This document shows positions 53,146-62,830 of a DNA stretch of 64,000 bases, piece after piece. The stretch covers positions 496,001 to 560,000 of the forward strand of contig JARFXO010000001.1 in assembly GCA_029194665.1 (NCBI GenBank), written 5' to 3'. The stretch comes from Nitrospira sp. (GTDB taxonomy: Bacteria > Nitrospirota > Nitrospiria > Nitrospirales > Nitrospiraceae). The translations under genes were made by a program, and so were the position numbers. The notes under the pieces are model-generated. The model was given only the letters and a program-made list of their open reading frames with translations, was not told the origin of the DNA and did not search any database. Numbering within the stretch: the stretch's first letter is position 1; every line of letters starts with the position of its first letter.

Positions 53146-56100
53146 ATGCGCAAGAAGCAGGCATCCAACCGCAGAGAGCGGGACGATTCGCTTTCTGAAG
53201 CGAAGAGGAGTTCCCTCACTCCTGCCCCAGACTCGTCAGCACTGCTTGCCGCGTTTCGTTCCCTCGCCGCCAATGATCTGTACACAATGGCGCCAAAAGA
53301 GTCGGTGATCCGAGGGTATAACTATTATCAGCAGCTGCGGCTTCAGCACTATACCTGGAGTCAGGACCGCGACAGGCTCACGGCGCAGGTGCAGGGAACG
53401 AGACTGTACGAGGTCGTCTTTTCTCTCGACGAGGGATTTCTCTCGGCTTCCTGCGATTGTCCGGCCTGGGATCCCAATTGGCTCTGCAAGCATGTCCTTT
53501 GCGCGGGTTTTGCCACCAAACATCTGCTGTCGCCTGAGACGTTCCAATTGTCGGATCGGCAAGAAGCCCACCTGGCCACGCTCCGAACCGAGCTGCTTGG
53601 TGAGATCGCCGAGCCGGATTCGATCAAGGGGGCGGTCTCCGCACGGAATGGGGACGGTTCGCTTTCGTCTCTTCCTGCGTCGGCCTATGAAATCGTGATC
53701 GATGCCGGGCAGTCGTATCCCCAGCTCTTCGTCAACCGGAATGGCGTGCGGCTTCCGGCAGGATGGGCTCCCGCGTTGCCGTCTGATCTGCGCCCACTCC
53801 TTAATCCGTCCTGGTTTTCGACAGGGTATGGAGACGAACCCTTACTCCGTTATCTCCAAGTCTCCAAACACCGATTCCCGATCCTGCTAAAAATCGGCCA
53901 AGAATCCATCGCTCTTCAATGGACCCCATCGGTCAAATACGTGAGTAAGACGGAGATTGCTGTCGCGGGCGATGACGTAAAAATTCGTGCGATCTGTGTG
54001 GCCAACGGAACCGCGCTCAACCGAATCGTCCGTTTTCGCAACTTCGTAGCCGATGTGAACGGCCGACGTTTACTTCTTATGGAGGACGAAAGCGGATGGG
54101 GCTCGTTTCGCGCGCTGCGCGACGGCTTCCGAGGTCTCAACTCTTATGACTATGCCGAGGAACTGGACGGGGCGCTGTGCGCGGTAACATTGCCAGATGG
54201 CCGGGGCTATGGTGGACGGCAGGGCATCTATGGCGAGACGGAGTTCTCAGTCTCACGAGACGAATTCCAGTCCGCGCAGATCGATCTGATCCACAAACAG
54301 GCCGACAAGACCTTGCGCGAGCTTCTCCTGCGCGTGGATGGCACAGAGACGTCGGTTCATCCTTCTGCGACCGGCTCAACGAACGAGGAGGTGTCATACG
54401 AGTTAATTCTGGCGCCTCTCTCGGACGAGGCCGGGTCGCCGACAGCTGCATGGACGCTACAAGCGCAATGTCGTCGCGGGGATGCCCTGTTCGCTCCGAG
54501 CGCCACGACCTTTTCGTTCATCTCAGCGTTGGAACAAGGCCGCGTCACCTCCGCTCCGTTACGGGCGCAGAAACGCAAGGTCGTACTCTACGATCTGTTC
54601 TTCACGTTGCTCACGGTCGGCGAGGCCAAGGAACGAGACCGCCTCATCAAGACCGCGCTGGACCAGACCGATTGGGCGCGGAGCATCCGTGTTGAGGCAG
54701 CTCAATGGTTGAAACATCATGTGTCGCTGTACGCGAGGCCAGATGTGCGATTGCAGATCGAGAGAGGGCAGTGGACGTTGCGCGCGATCGACAAGAGCCG
54801 CGAGGTGCTGCTGTACCGGATTCCATTCGAGGTCTTTGGTTTGGACGCCTTTCGCGGCATGGAATCGTACGATGCTATGCCGATCGACTCCCAGGTACTG
54901 TTCCAACGATTGCCGGATCTTTTGGAAAAGCTGACTGAGGCCGGAATCACATTACTGTACGAAGACCAGCCGCTCCGGCCTACTCGATGGGACTGCTCCG
55001 TCCGAGCCGAGCGTCAGGACCGAGATGGGACCGGCATTGACTGGTTCGAAATCAGGCCGGAGATCAGCTGCGAGGGGGTGGTGATCGACGAGGCTGAATG
55101 GCGGGCGGCCATTCAGCAGGGCGGGTTGATCCGTACAACGCGCGGCCTGCGAGTTTTAGACGGCCAGAGCGTGGAGCGGCTGCGCGCGATTATCGGCCTC
55201 ACGGGTGAGGCCGATGCGGATCGGAAGACAGCCCAGGTCGTGCGTGTGCCTCGGTTGCAGATTCTCGACTGGCTGGCGCTGCGCGACCAGGGCATCCCCG
55301 TGTCGCTGCCCGCCGAGGACGAGGCGGTACTGGCGCGATTGCTGGGATTTCGACAGATCGAGAAGCCGCCGTTGCCGAAGGGCTTGCACGCAACGTTAAG
55401 ACCTTATCAGCGGGACGGCTACGACTGGCTGACGTTTCTCTACGAGCACCGATTCGGCGCTTGCTTGGCTGACGACATGGGATTGGGCAAGACACTTCAG
55501 GCCATTTGCTTGCTGGCCGCTATCGAGGAGGGGCGCATCAAAGCGGCTCGTGGAGTGAAGGGATCTTATCTGATCGTCGTGCCGACGAGTCTTCTCTTCA
55601 ACTGGGAACAGGAACTGGCACGTTTCGCGCCCGGCTTGAAGGTCCATGTCTACAGTGGGAGCGAGCGGGCGCTCGATGCCAAAGACGGCGAGGTGGTGAT
55701 CACGACCTATGGGCTCGTCCGCCGGGACATCGAGACCTTGGAGCGGACGGCGTTCCACGTGATCGTCTTCGACGAAGCGCAGGCGGTGAAAAACATCCTG
55801 GCAGACACGACGGGTACGGTTCGCCGGCTTAAGGGGCGTTTCAAGATCGCGCTGACCGGCACGCCGATCGAGAACCATTTGGGCGAGTATTTCTCCGTGA
55901 TCGACCTGTGCGTGCCTGGACTCCTCGGCGATTACGATCGGTTCAAGAGGGACTTGAAACGTGTCGCGGGTCGTGCGCTCGATCGGTTGCTGCACCGGAC
56001 GAGGCCCTTTATTCTGCGGCGGACCAAAGCCGAGATCCTCCATGACCTCCCGCCGAAAACCGAGCACGAGGTGTTCCTCGAGTTGACCGACCGCCAAAAA

Positions 56101-56787
56101 GCGCTCTACCAACAGACGGTCGCCCAGGTTCGCTCGACGATCGACGATGCCTATCGTACCAAGACCTCCGGGCAGGCCCAGTTCATCGCGCTCACGGCCA
56201 TCCTCAAACTCCGGCAACTGTGTCTCTCGCCGCGTCTGCTCACGAAACAAGCCGACGAGACCTCGCCAAAGCTTGGTTTCCTGATCGAGCGGCTGAATGT
56301 GTTGCGAGACGAGGGGCACAGCTCCCTAGTGTTCTCGCAATTCACCAGCTTTCTGGACCTCGTGCAGGAAGCATGCACTCGACAGGGGCTGCCCTACCAC
56401 CGGCTAGATGGGTCCACGGCGGCGGCGGCGCGCAAGACCCGCGTGAGGGCGTTCCAGACCGGTGAACAGGGCGTGTTTCTTCTGAGCCTCAAAGCGGGCG
56501 GGCAGGGGCTGAATCTCACCAGAGCGAGCTATGTCTTTCATCTGGACCCTTGGTGGAATCCGGCGGTGGAGCGCCAGGCGTCCGACCGCGCGCACCGCAT
56601 CGGGCAACAGCGGCCCGTGTCGATCGTGCGGATACTCATGCGCCACAGTATCGAGGAGAAGATGATGGCGCTCAAGCAGCGAAAGCTCGAGTTGTACGAT
56701 GCGGTCATGGCCGGCATGGTGCGCGGCGCCGGGCAGGGTGTATTGACGAAAGCCGACTTCGATTTCCTGCTCTCGCCGAGCGCATGA
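53146..56787 (+). CDS. SNF2-family helicase with SWIM zinc finger
   Basis: 1213 residues. A SWIM finger (CDCPAWDPNWLCKHVLCAGF, residues ~103-122, CxC...CxH) is followed by a long middle region of unknown fold and a bacterial SNF2 ATPase. Helicase motifs are ADDMGLGKTLQAICLLAAIE (I), VFDEAQAVKN (II, DEAQ), IALTGTPIENHLGEYFSVID (III), SLKAGGQGLNLTRASYVFHL (V) and RAHRIGQQRPVSIVR (VI). Such proteins move on DNA or displace RNA polymerase; some belong to defence islands, but no other defence genes are visible here. The start ATG lacks a strong ribosome site. Confidence 0.9.
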   Translation: MRKKQASNRRERDDSLSEAKRSSLTPAPDSSALLAAFRSLAANDLYTMAPKESVIRGYNYYQQLRLQHYTWSQDRDRLTAQVQGTRLYEVVFSLDEGFLSASCDCPAWDPNWLCKHVLCAGFATKHLLSPETFQLSDRQEAHLATLRTELLGEIAEPDSIKGAVSARNGDGSLSSLPASAYEIVIDAGQSYPQLFVNRNGVRLPAGWAPALPSDLRPLLNPSWFSTGYGDEPLLRYLQVSKHRFPILLKIGQESIALQWTPSVKYVSKTEIAVAGDDVKIRAICVANGTALNRIVRFRNFVADVNGRRLLLMEDESGWGSFRALRDGFRGLNSYDYAEELDGALCAVTLPDGRGYGGRQGIYGETEFSVSRDEFQSAQIDLIHKQADKTLRELLLRVDGTETSVHPSATGSTNEEVSYELILAPLSDEAGSPTAAWTLQAQCRRGDALFAPSATTFSFISALEQGRVTSAPLRAQKRKVVLYDLFFTLLTVGEAKERDRLIKTALDQTDWARSIRVEAAQWLKHHVSLYARPDVRLQIERGQWTLRAIDKSREVLLYRIPFEVFGLDAFRGMESYDAMPIDSQVLFQRLPDLLEKLTEAGITLLYEDQPLRPTRWDCSVRAERQDRDGTGIDWFEIRPEISCEGVVIDEAEWRAAIQQGGLIRTTRGLRVLDGQSVERLRAIIGLTGEADADRKTAQVVRVPRLQILDWLALRDQGIPVSLPAEDEAVLARLLGFRQIEKPPLPKGLHATLRPYQRDGYDWLTFLYEHRFGACLADDMGLGKTLQAICLLAAIEEGRIKAARGVKGSYLIVVPTSLLFNWEQELARFAPGLKVHVYSGSERALDAKDGEVVITTYGLVRRDIETLERTAFHVIVFDEAQAVKNILADTTGTVRRLKGRFKIALTGTPIENHLGEYFSVIDLCVPGLLGDYDRFKRDLKRVAGRALDRLLHRTRPFILRRTKAEILHDLPPKTEHEVFLELTDRQKALYQQTVAQVRSTIDDAYRTKTSGQAQFIALTAILKLRQLCLSPRLLTKQADETSPKLGFLIERLNVLRDEGHSSLVFSQFTSFLDLVQEACTRQGLPYHRLDGSTAAAARKTRVRAFQTGEQGVFLLSLKAGGQGLNLTRASYVFHLDPWWNPAVERQASDRAHRIGQQRPVSIVRILMRHSIEEKMMALKQRKLELYDAVMAGMVRGAGQGVLTKADFDFLLSPSA

Positions 56788-56830
56788 TCCCGAGGCATGT
56801 CCTCTGTCCGGCTCAGGAAGGTGGAGGTTT

Positions 56831-56980
56831 ATGCCTGATGTCGTCGATGCGAAATGCCGGTCAAGGAGTTGCCGAAACGTCAGCAGCGGCTGGTTGAAGT
56901 GTGGGTGGAACTGCACCAGCAGGGACTGATGGCCGACTGGAATCGTCTGCAGGCAGGCCGCAAAACGGAAGGATCTAAGC
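56831..56980 (+). pseudogene. Possible remnant of a DUF2442/DUF4160-type small gene
   Basis: A ribosome site (GGAGG) and an ATG at 56831 begin MPDVVDAK, the start seen in DUF2442 proteins, but the frame then reads nonsense. One frame over (from 56854), KRQQRLVEVWVELHQQGLMA and DWNRLQAGRKTE resemble the C-terminal part of DUF4160-associated proteins. The pieces overlap at a probable deletion. Such gene pairs often form small toxin-antitoxin-like modules. This is a weak call from memory of the motifs. Confidence 0.3.
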
Positions 56981-56994
56981 TTCGCATCACCGCT

Positions 56995-57645
56995 TCATGC
57001 CATGAGCGAGAAGTACTGGAGAAACCACCTCCTCGCATCCTCCGCCACCTGTTCCAGGGTTCCCGGCTCTTCGAACAGATGCGTCGCGCCGGGAACGATG
57101 ACCAACTTCTTTTCGCAGGGCAGCAACTCGTACGCCGCCTGGTTCATCTCAATGACCGGTTCATCGCGGCCTCCGACGATCAACAAGGTCGGAGCTGTGA
57201 CCGACGGTAGATATGGCTCGGCCAGGTCGGGTCGTCCTCCTCGCGATACCACGGCCTTGACGTTCAACGGCTCTCGCGCGGCAGCTTGCAGGGCCGCTCC
57301 AGCGCCGGTGCTGGCCCCGAAATACCCGATTCCCAGTTTTGTTGTCTGCAGCTGCGCTTCCAGCCAGCCCTTGGCCAACAACAGCCGATCCGCCAGCAGA
57401 TCGATATCGAACACTGTTCGCCTATCATCCGCCTCATCCTTGGTTAAGAGATCCAGGAGCAACGTGGCAAGTCCATCTTGCTGTAAATGGCGCGCGACGA
57501 AATTATTGCGAGGGCTCAATCGCCCACTGCCGCTTCCATGAGCAAAGACAACCACGCCACGCGGAGCGTCTGGAAGTCCGAGGATCCCTTCCAGAGCAAG
57601 TTTCCCCTTTGTGATCCTCACATTGTGTTCAGGTGGGGCGGTCAT
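56995..57645 (-). CDS. Alpha/beta hydrolase (dienelactone-hydrolase-like)
   Basis: 216 residues. The fold markers are an oxyanion segment VVFAHGSGSGRLSPRN, the nucleophile elbow YFGASTGAGAAL (GxSxG), an acid strand TLLIVGGRDEPV and the catalytic His in PGATHLFEEPG. All triad members are therefore visible. Proteins of this type hydrolyse esters; they often sit near phosphoribosyltransferase genes in this size class. The start at 57645 is not backed by a clear ribosome site. The 3' ends of this gene and the pentapeptide gene lie on the same strand, 4 bases apart from the next start. Confidence 0.82.
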   Translation of the reverse strand: MTAPPEHNVRITKGKLALEGILGLPDAPRGVVVFAHGSGSGRLSPRNNFVARHLQQDGLATLLLDLLTKDEADDRRTVFDIDLLADRLLLAKGWLEAQLQTTKLGIGYFGASTGAGAALQAAAREPLNVKAVVSRGGRPDLAEPYLPSVTAPTLLIVGGRDEPVIEMNQAAYELLPCEKKLVIVPGATHLFEEPGTLEQVAEDARRWFLQYFSLMA

Positions 57646-59087
57646 GGCTTAGCCCGTTTCTTGACAGGACTGCAGGGAGCAGGACGGCTGAGATCAGGCG
57701 GCAATGTGGTCTTGTCATCGACGCAGGCGGCGTTGAGCTGTGTCTGCACAAGACCGATGACCGACGAGAGCATGGCGCCCTTGAAGTTCGTGCGATGCAA
57801 ATTCGCCGAGTCCAGCCGAGCACCGCTCAAATCGGCGCCGGCTAGGGAGGCGTGTTGAAGGTTGGCCTCTTGAAGATTGGTTTCCTGAAGATTGGCATGG
57901 GTCATGTCGGCATGGCCGAAGTTCGACCCGCGGAGGTCCGCACCGACGAAATTCGACGATTCCAGATTGGCTCTGTTGAATTGTGCGTGAGTCAGGGAGG
58001 ATTTCGGAGCGTACATTTCGTTCAGATCAGCGTTCATGAAGTTGACGCGCAATCCCTTGGTCCCGATAAGGACCGCACGGTTGAGATTCGCGTCCAGAAA
58101 ATCCGCTTCATCGAGGACGGCATGATAAAGAATCGCCATTCGGAGATTCGACGAGTGCAAATCCACCTTGACCAGAGCGGCCTCCTCCAGGTTGGCTCCT
58201 TCCAGGTCGGCGTCATGCAGATCTGCGCTGGTTAGATCCGCATACCGGAGATCAGCGCCGCGAAGAATCGCTTTCTTAAGATTTGCACTGCGCAAATTCG
58301 CTTCGTCCAGATAGGCGCTTTCCAAGTCGGCTTCAATCAGACGGGCTGCTTCCAGTTGCGCGCGGTCCAGTAGTGTGCCCTGAAGGTTGGCGCGATAGAA
58401 ATTTGCGTTGGTCAGGATGGTGCGACGCAGGTCGGCGCTTGTCAGGTCAGCATTCACCAGGACCGCGCCTTTCATCGTGGCTCCGTACAAATATGCCTCG
58501 GCGAAGTTGCTGCCGGTCAAATCGGCAGAGGTGAGATCGGCGCCTTGCAATTGTGCCCGCTCGAACGAGGAGCTATTCAACTTGGCGTCGATCAGGACGG
58601 CGCCAAAGAGAGCAGCTTCATCACCGACCGCGCGTGCGAGATTCGCCCCGGTGAGCCGGGCATGGCGCAGATCTGCTCCAGAGAGATTACTGTCTATGAG
58701 AACGGATTTGGTGAAGTCGGTTCGAGCAAGGCTGGCTTTGGAGAGGTTGACCTGAGACAGCTTCGTCTGACGCAGGACGGCGCCTTCGAGGTCGGCCCGT
58801 TCGAGATTCGCCCCCTCCAATGCTGCCCGGCTCAGATCCGCTTGGCAGAGCTCAACGCGCTTGGCATCCTGGTTGTCCCGATACTCCACCCATCGTTCAT
58901 GTGCGCGCACGAGAGCTTGCAATATTTTGGCCGGGACAGACTTTTTCTTATAAGGGCCCTTGCAGATAGAAGACTCGGGCGATGCCGCAGGGGAAGGGGA
59001 TGTGCCGGCCGGTCCGGCCCCTGAGGCGGTGAGTCCGACGAGGAGGATAGTTCCGACGAAGGCGGTCGATACAGAGAAGTGCGTCAT
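57642..59087 (-). CDS. Exported pentapeptide-repeat protein
   Basis: 481 residues. A signal peptide (TAFVGTILLVGLTASGAG) and a short helical part precede more than 60 consecutive A(D/N)LxxA pentapeptides (about residues 80-440, for example ADLTSADLTGSNFAEAYLYG). They would build one long right-handed quadrilateral beta-helix. The end (SSVIGLVQTQLNAACVDDKT) is a common C-terminal cap of this family. AGGGGACAAG precedes the ATG. It may be periplasmic or surface exposed. The gene overlaps the hydrolase start by 4 bases. No function can be assigned. Confidence 0.88.
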   Translation of the reverse strand: MTHFSVSTAFVGTILLVGLTASGAGPAGTSPSPAASPESSICKGPYKKKSVPAKILQALVRAHERWVEYRDNQDAKRVELCQADLSRAALEGANLERADLEGAVLRQTKLSQVNLSKASLARTDFTKSVLIDSNLSGADLRHARLTGANLARAVGDEAALFGAVLIDAKLNSSSFERAQLQGADLTSADLTGSNFAEAYLYGATMKGAVLVNADLTSADLRRTILTNANFYRANLQGTLLDRAQLEAARLIEADLESAYLDEANLRSANLKKAILRGADLRYADLTSADLHDADLEGANLEEAALVKVDLHSSNLRMAILYHAVLDEADFLDANLNRAVLIGTKGLRVNFMNADLNEMYAPKSSLTHAQFNRANLESSNFVGADLRGSNFGHADMTHANLQETNLQEANLQHASLAGADLSGARLDSANLHRTNFKGAMLSSVIGLVQTQLNAACVDDKTTLPPDLSRPAPCSPVKKRAKP

Positions 59088-59104
59088 CTTGTCCCCTCTA
59101 GGAG

Positions 59105-60439
59105 TTAGAGTCTGCAGTCGACTGTCTGGGCTAGGCTTCGCAAAGCCAAGGAAATCCGAACGTCATAGGCCGGCACCGTCTCAAGCGCACGCAAGGCTTC
59201 GGGAAGTTGTCCCAACTGCGCAGCGCCATGGCATCGCAGTTCGGCCAAGCCGGGTGAGTGAGCAAGGCGGCGGCCATTCTTCATGACAAGGTCAAGCAAC
59301 GGTTCCCCAGGCAATTGATCGTTGTGCGTTGTGACGATATCGTGGCTCAAATACTCGTCGTCCGCAAGATACCGATAGACTTGTTTGCGGCCGGGCCAAG
59401 TGGCTTTACCTTCGGATCGCTTTCGACAGGGACGACCGGCATATTCTTGGAGTTTATAGGCGCAGTCCAGCGAAGACGCGTCAGAGGAGGTCGTCATGGC
59501 TGTGCCGACAGCGAAACTGTCGATTGGGGCGGCGCTCTCGACCAGGGCTTTCACACGATATTCGTCAAGGTTGCCGCTTGCGAGAATCTGTGCATGAAGC
59601 AAGCCTCCTTCATCAAGAATGAATCGAACCTGTCGAGCATGTTCGGCCAGATCACCGCTGTCTAACCGTACTCCTTTGATGGTGATGCCCTGAGCCTGAA
59701 GCGTTCGGGCCAACGACACGACTTTGGCGGCGGCCGCTTCCGTGTCGTAGCTGTCGATCAAGAAGACGACGTTATCCGGTTGGACTTCGGCGAAATGTTC
59801 AAAGGCAACGATTTCATCCTCGTGGGCTTGCACGAAGGAATGGGCCATGGTGCCGTACAGGGGAATTTGATAGGCCATACCGGCCAGCACGGTGGCGGTT
59901 CCTGCGAAACCGGCCAGATAGCTCGCGCGTGCGGCGAAGAGACCGGCCTCGGCACCGTGCGCACGACGGAGCCCAAAATCGATGAGCGGCCTCCCTCTTG
60001 CGACCAGCACAGAACGCGCTGCTTTGGAGGCCACCATGGTCTGGAAGTTCAGGAAGTTCATCACGCGGCTTTCAACGAGCTGGGCCTGAGGAAGCGGCGC
60101 AACGATTCGGAGGATCGGTTCGTGAGGAAAGAAAATCGTTCCTTCGGGCATTGCCTCCACATCCCCGGTGAACCGCAGCCTTTCCAAATACTCGAGGAGC
60201 TGCGAACTGAACTTCCCCGATTGATCCAGCCAGGCCAGTTCTTCCCGAGAAAAGCGCAACTCCGAGAGATAGTCCAGCACCTGTTCGAGGCCGGCTGCGA
60301 TTAAGAAGTTTCGATGGGCGGGCAGCTTGCGGACAAAGAATTCGAACACGGCCGGCTCGTCCATCCCCTGTTTCAGGTAGGCCTGGGCCATCATGAGTTG
60401 ATACAGGTCTGTCAGCAGAGCGCTGCTCGAAGGATTCAT
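59105..60439 (-). CDS. pncB: Nicotinate phosphoribosyltransferase
   Basis: 444 residues. Converts nicotinate and PRPP to nicotinate mononucleotide in NAD salvage. Family blocks are LTDLYQLMMAQAYLKQGMDE, FFVRKLPAHRNFLIAAGLEQ, DFGLRRAHGAEAGLFAARAS, the phosphate-binding GVRLDSGDL and the late FAVGTAMTTSSDAS. The ATG at 60439 overlaps the pncA stop (ATGA), so the two enzymes are coupled and act in sequence. No transporter or regulator is adjacent. Confidence 0.93.
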   Translation of the reverse strand: MNPSSSALLTDLYQLMMAQAYLKQGMDEPAVFEFFVRKLPAHRNFLIAAGLEQVLDYLSELRFSREELAWLDQSGKFSSQLLEYLERLRFTGDVEAMPEGTIFFPHEPILRIVAPLPQAQLVESRVMNFLNFQTMVASKAARSVLVARGRPLIDFGLRRAHGAEAGLFAARASYLAGFAGTATVLAGMAYQIPLYGTMAHSFVQAHEDEIVAFEHFAEVQPDNVVFLIDSYDTEAAAAKVVSLARTLQAQGITIKGVRLDSGDLAEHARQVRFILDEGGLLHAQILASGNLDEYRVKALVESAAPIDSFAVGTAMTTSSDASSLDCAYKLQEYAGRPCRKRSEGKATWPGRKQVYRYLADDEYLSHDIVTTHNDQLPGEPLLDLVMKNGRRLAHSPGLAELRCHGAAQLGQLPEALRALETVPAYDVRISLALRSLAQTVDCRL

Positions 60440-61026
60440 GTTCCCAGCATCTCCCAATGAACAGGGACGGCTCCCAGGCGGATCATCTCGTCTTCGGCGC
60501 GGCGACCATACTCGGGCTGAAGATTGACGGCTTTGATACCGTCCACCAACAAACAGACGTCATAGCCCAGCATACGGGCATCCTTGACTGAATTCAGCAC
60601 ACAGTAATCGGTCGCCAACCCACCGATGAAGAGACGCTGCACAGTCAGGCCTCGCAAATGTTGATCGAGCGTAGTGCCTTCGAAGCCCGAATAGGCGTCT
60701 TGATCTTGATTGAAGGCCTTGTAAATGACGTGCGTCGATGGGGGTGTAACAAACGACGATGGCGGTAGAGCGCCTGGTGAACCCGCGACACAATGCACAG
60801 GCCAGGGACCTCCTTGGGGCTTGAACGAGCAATGGTTGGGTGGGTGCCAATCGCGTGTCAGAACGATGGGAAGACCGTGACGCTGGAACTGCTGAAGATA
60901 GTTCTGCAAGATGGGAAGAATGTGATCGCCACCGCTCACGCCGAGTGCCCCACCTGGCAGGAAATCGTTCTGAATATCTATGATGAGCAATGCATCATGG
61001 GGTGTGAGCGCAATCATGAGGGGCAT
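60436..61026 (-). CDS. pncA: Nicotinamidase
   Basis: 196 residues. Deamidates nicotinamide to nicotinate. Catalytic Asp is in LIIDIQNDFLPGGALGV, the metal-binding Asp and His in LTRDWHPPNHCSF, the catalytic Lys in YKAFNQDQDAYSGFEG and the nucleophile Cys in IGGLATDYCVLNSVKDA. The start could be 61041, 61026 or 61017; none has a clear ribosome site. It feeds pncB directly downstream. Confidence 0.93.
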   Translation of the reverse strand: MPLMIALTPHDALLIIDIQNDFLPGGALGVSGGDHILPILQNYLQQFQRHGLPIVLTRDWHPPNHCSFKPQGGPWPVHCVAGSPGALPPSSFVTPPSTHVIYKAFNQDQDAYSGFEGTTLDQHLRGLTVQRLFIGGLATDYCVLNSVKDARMLGYDVCLLVDGIKAVNLQPEYGRRAEDEMIRLGAVPVHWEMLGT

Positions 61027-61074
61027 TACGCAGTTGGGCAATCCGGCGTTCTGTAGACTGTGGGCAAGGCTCCG

Positions 61075-61455
61075 TCATTGTGCCTGTTGCGATAATAAAC
61101 GAATGTACGCCACGACGTCTTGCATTTCTCCGTCGCTGAGCTGGCCGCGCCAGGAATGCATCGGACTGAAGACGATACCGTGCTCGATGGTCCGCAGCAG
61201 CTCCTCATCGGATTTCAGGAACGATTGGAACCGCTGAAAATTGGTCGGGGAGACTTTCAACGAAGCAGCGGCAGGTCCATCGCCCCGGCCGCTTGGTCCA
61301 TGACAGCTTTGACAATGCCGCTCATACAAGGCTTTTCCGCGTGTACGGTCAGGAGGATAGTCTTGAGCGTAGAGTGAAGATATCCATGGCCCGTTTGCAA
61401 TCCAAATTCCGAAGAGCCCAGATGCAAGGAGTCGAAATGGTAGGGACTGCCACAT
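61075..61455 (-). CDS. Small c-type cytochrome
   Basis: About 126 residues. A signal peptide (FRLLASGLFGIWIANGPWIS, cleavage near LYAQ) precedes a single class I cytochrome c domain. It has the haem motif CQSCH (HCQSCHGPSGRGDGPAAASL) and a likely axial Met in VFSPMHSW, ending YIRLLSQQAQ. It would carry electrons in the periplasm. The frame is open to 61563, but the internal ATG at 61455 gives a normal signal length. It overlaps nothing and lies just upstream of pncA on the same strand. Confidence 0.85.
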   Translation of the reverse strand: MWQSLPFRLLASGLFGIWIANGPWISSLYAQDYPPDRTRGKALYERHCQSCHGPSGRGDGPAAASLKVSPTNFQRFQSFLKSDEELLRTIEHGIVFSPMHSWRGQLSDGEMQDVVAYIRLLSQQAQ

Positions 61456-61537
61456 AGCTGCAGGCACGGTGCTAACCCTAACCAGAAATAATTTTGACAA
61501 CAGATCGTATAACCGCATGTTCACTTTCGGATTAGGG

Positions 61538-61702
61538 CTAACTCTTTTTTGTGGTATGAGCAATGAATGGGCTGAAGAGTTGCTGCAGCTTTTTGCTGCC
61601 GCACGCGGGGCATGTCACCATCCCACCTTCATGCTCCTTCAAGGTCACCACAATCAACGATTCTTTCCCACAGTCGAGACACTTATAGTCGTACATCGGC
61701 AT
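61538..61702 (-). CDS. FmdB-type zinc ribbon protein
   Basis: 54 residues beginning MPMYDYKCLDCGKESLIVVT, with the second pair in CPACGSKKLQQLF. The two CxxC knuckles and the MPxYDYxC start identify the FmdB regulatory-protein family. AAAGGGG lies before the ATG at 61702, which rules out the longer frame. The function of the family is not known; a role in nucleic acid or protein contact is usual for such ribbons. It sits 19 bases after a Usp gene. Confidence 0.88.
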   Translation of the reverse strand: MPMYDYKCLDCGKESLIVVTLKEHEGGMVTCPACGSKKLQQLFSPFIAHTTKKS

Positions 61703-61721
61703 GGTGCGCCCCTTTCGACAA

Positions 61722-62585
61722 TCAGCCAAAAATCATGAGTGGATAGATTCCCTGGTGCAGCAGAGCGTGTGAAACACTGCCGAGCACCATGCGGGTGATG
61801 CCGCGACGTCCACGAGATCCCATCAGGATGAGATCCGGATGGGAGGTCTTGGCTTCTTGAATGATTCCCTCAACGGGGGTACCCAACACAGTCGCCACGC
61901 GGGTTTGGCAGCCATATAATTTAAGCTTGACGGCTATCTCGTCGAGGAAGTCCTTCGCTTTGCCGAGGGAATGGGTTTCCATCTGCTCGGCCGAGACAGC
62001 ATCCACCGGCCAGGGAGGTCTAGTGTGGGGAAGGACGGTGAACAAAGTAATCGTGGGGGGATCACGAAAGGGCTTCTGTTGAAGGAAGGCGAGCGCGTGG
62101 TCTGCATCATAGGTTCCTTGTAAGGGAAGCAATACGTCATGAAGCGTTTTCAAGGGACCGGGAAGAATCAGTTTTACACCAGGCCCGAAGGTCAGCACTC
62201 GATGGGAGACGCTTCCGATGAGCCGTTCCTTGATCGGTCCAAGCCCTCGGGTACCCAAGAGAATCAGCCCGACCTTGAGTTGTTCTGCCAAGGCCACGAT
62301 CTGATCTGCTGGAGATCCAACGACCAGATGTTTTGTGACCGGTCCGACATCCAATGGAAGCAACGACACAATGCGATCCAACAAGCGAGTCCCATCGTCG
62401 TGCATGGTTCGCTCGACCGTCTCGTACAGTTCCTGCGCCACTTCAGGCATCATCATGGGGTAAGCCGGGCTATGGACATCCAGCACATGCACAATGTGAA
62501 GTTCCTCGGCGCGAGACAGGTACTTAAGGGACCGGACCGCCTCATACGAATGATCAGAACCGTCGACAGTAAGCAAAATTTTCAT
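61722..62585 (-). CDS. Tandem universal stress protein
   Basis: 287 residues, two Usp domains. The first starts ILLTVDGSDHSYEAVRSL and has the ATP loop GTRGLGPIKERLIGSVSHRV. The second begins DVLLPLQGTYDADHALAF, without the acidic residue, and keeps GSRGRRGITRMVLGSVSHAL. One domain may have lost nucleotide binding at its strand 1 site. It is the first gene before fmdB and divergent from the Usp genes to the right. Confidence 0.9.
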   Translation of the reverse strand: MKILLTVDGSDHSYEAVRSLKYLSRAEELHIVHVLDVHSPAYPMMMPEVAQELYETVERTMHDDGTRLLDRIVSLLPLDVGPVTKHLVVGSPADQIVALAEQLKVGLILLGTRGLGPIKERLIGSVSHRVLTFGPGVKLILPGPLKTLHDVLLPLQGTYDADHALAFLQQKPFRDPPTITLFTVLPHTRPPWPVDAVSAEQMETHSLGKAKDFLDEIAVKLKLYGCQTRVATVLGTPVEGIIQEAKTSHPDLILMGSRGRRGITRMVLGSVSHALLHQGIYPLMIFG

Positions 62586-62830
62586 GGCGTCACCTTCAAA
62601 GCTGTGGATCTACTGCTTCGTTTCACGTGAGTCATTCAGACAATGAAGCTATCAACCATCAACCGTGGCAGGCCCAGGTCATACGACCCCACCTTTCCCT
62701 AGAGAGGATGCCGAGCAAGTCCAATGCCGCCCAGGGGGGCGCGAGATGTGAAAGGAATTGGAAGCAGTTGTGCGATGCACCGGTTTAGGCCTCACAGTTC
62801 ACGCCGTACCTCTCACCTGGTATGGCGCCT

